DNA from: Deltaproteobacteria bacterium
Lineage (GTDB): Bacteria > Desulfobacterota > Binatia > UBA12015
Length of the DNA: 6,375 nucleotides
Assembly (NCBI GenBank): GCA_003447545.1
Contig: DLYX01000335.1
Location: forward strand, 1-6,375
Reading direction: 5' to 3'
The notes under the pieces are model-generated. The model worked only from the letters and a program-made list of their open reading frames with translations, did not search any database and was not told where the DNA came from. The translations under genes and the position numbers were made by a program. Within the stretch, counting starts at the first letter, position 1. Each line of letters starts with the position of its first letter. Positions 5,978 to 6,375 of the stretch are shown here, piece after piece.

Positions 5978-6375
5978 ATGATGATGAATCAAATGGAAAT
6001 CCAGACGGGGACCGCAAAGGCCCTCAAGCATGCAACCGAGTTCCTCGCCGTTCCAGTTTTTGAGGCAGACGAGTTATCGGCGGAGCTTCGCGCACTCGAT
6101 GAGGCGACTGACGGCCGTCTCATGGCCGAGGCTCGCCGTCGCAAGTCGAACCCCGCGGCAGCAGGGAGCGTCTATATCTACCAGACACACGGTCAACACC
6201 CCGCAGAGATGATCGCTCTTATCGGCATGGGACGTTCCGGCCCCGACGGCAAGTTCGGATCAACGGCATGGCGCGAGTTTGCCGGTCGTGCGCGAGGCGC
6301 AGCGGCCGGGGTCAAGGCCGGATTGATGGCCATCTCGATTCATGCGGCCGACGAGAAGGAGCGGAGCGAAATCGC
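5978..6375 (+). CDS. pepA: leucyl aminopeptidase (M17, PepA-like), N-terminal part
   Basis: The frame opens at ATG 5978 and runs off the right edge after 132 codons, so the catalytic metal-binding domain is not visible. The visible part fits the N-terminal regulatory/hexamerisation domain of cytosol aminopeptidases. It begins with FLAVPVFEADELSAELRALD, contains DGRLMAEARRRK and the strand EMIALIGMGR (a form of the family's V-L-V-G-L-G motif), and then WREFAGRARGAAAGVKAGLMAISI, an Arg- and Ala-rich helix followed by a hydrophobic strand. Such enzymes remove N-terminal residues from peptides in the cytosol, and some also bind DNA. The start lies 3 bases after the cytochrome stop, implying one transcript with it. 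The assignment is by pattern with half of the protein missing; another macro-like fold protein is the main alternative. Confidence 0.75.
   Translation, partial: MMMNQMEIQTGTAKALKHATEFLAVPVFEADELSAELRALDEATDGRLMAEARRRKSNPAAAGSVYIYQTHGQHPAEMIALIGMGRSGPDGKFGSTAWREFAGRARGAAAGVKAGLMAISIHAADEKERSEI

Noticed and set aside
1..6375. Mobile elements, CRISPR arrays, tRNA or rRNA genes, phage or defence genes
   Set aside because: No transposase, regularly spaced repeats, tRNA-like fold or defence-type domains were seen on reading; nearly all of the window is explained by core metabolic and regulatory genes.

Overview
The window is gene-dense bacterial DNA of moderately high GC content, with no stretch over about 125 bases lacking a gene. 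It holds two complete sensor/regulator modules or parts of them, followed by a compact gene cluster that runs off the right edge. The gene set is phoB-phoR, ntrB-ntrC, moeA, a c-type cytochrome with a lipoprotein-like signal, and an M17 aminopeptidase. This suggests a free-living Gram-negative bacterium with c-type cytochromes, perhaps a deltaproteobacterial-type lineage. That placement is inference from gene content and protein style; nothing in the window fixes the taxon.

Left part, plus strand, 2-1686: the DNA-binding end of a PhoB-like OmpR-family response regulator. After 20 bases comes a complete PhoR-like histidine kinase with an N-terminal membrane hairpin, PAS, HisKA and HATPase domains. 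Together they look like a phosphate-limitation two-component system.

Middle part, minus strand, 4258-1696: ntrB followed by ntrC, with an 8-base overlap. NtrB is a soluble PAS-HisKA-HATPase kinase. NtrC is a complete sigma-54 activator with receiver, AAA+ (GAFTGA intact) and Fis-type HTH domains. The ntrC and phoR stop codons face each other only 9 bases apart, so the two nutrient-sensing modules converge tail to tail.

Right part, plus strand, 4383-6375: moeA (molybdenum insertion into molybdopterin), a small single-haem cytochrome c with a lipoprotein-type signal, and the N-terminal part of a leucyl aminopeptidase (PepA-like). The cytochrome and aminopeptidase genes are 3 bases apart, and the gap after moeA is at most about 40 bases, so the three are probably co-transcribed. 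moeA and ntrB are divergent. They share an AT-rich 124-base intergenic region that must hold both promoters; a weak sigma-54-like element and a TATAAG -10-like box can be pointed out there on the ntrB strand.

Nothing in the window is clearly a new system. The items most worth a second look are the small cytochrome lipoprotein in its moeA-pepA setting, the possible sigma-54 element before ntrB, and the PhoR that lacks a periplasmic sensor domain.
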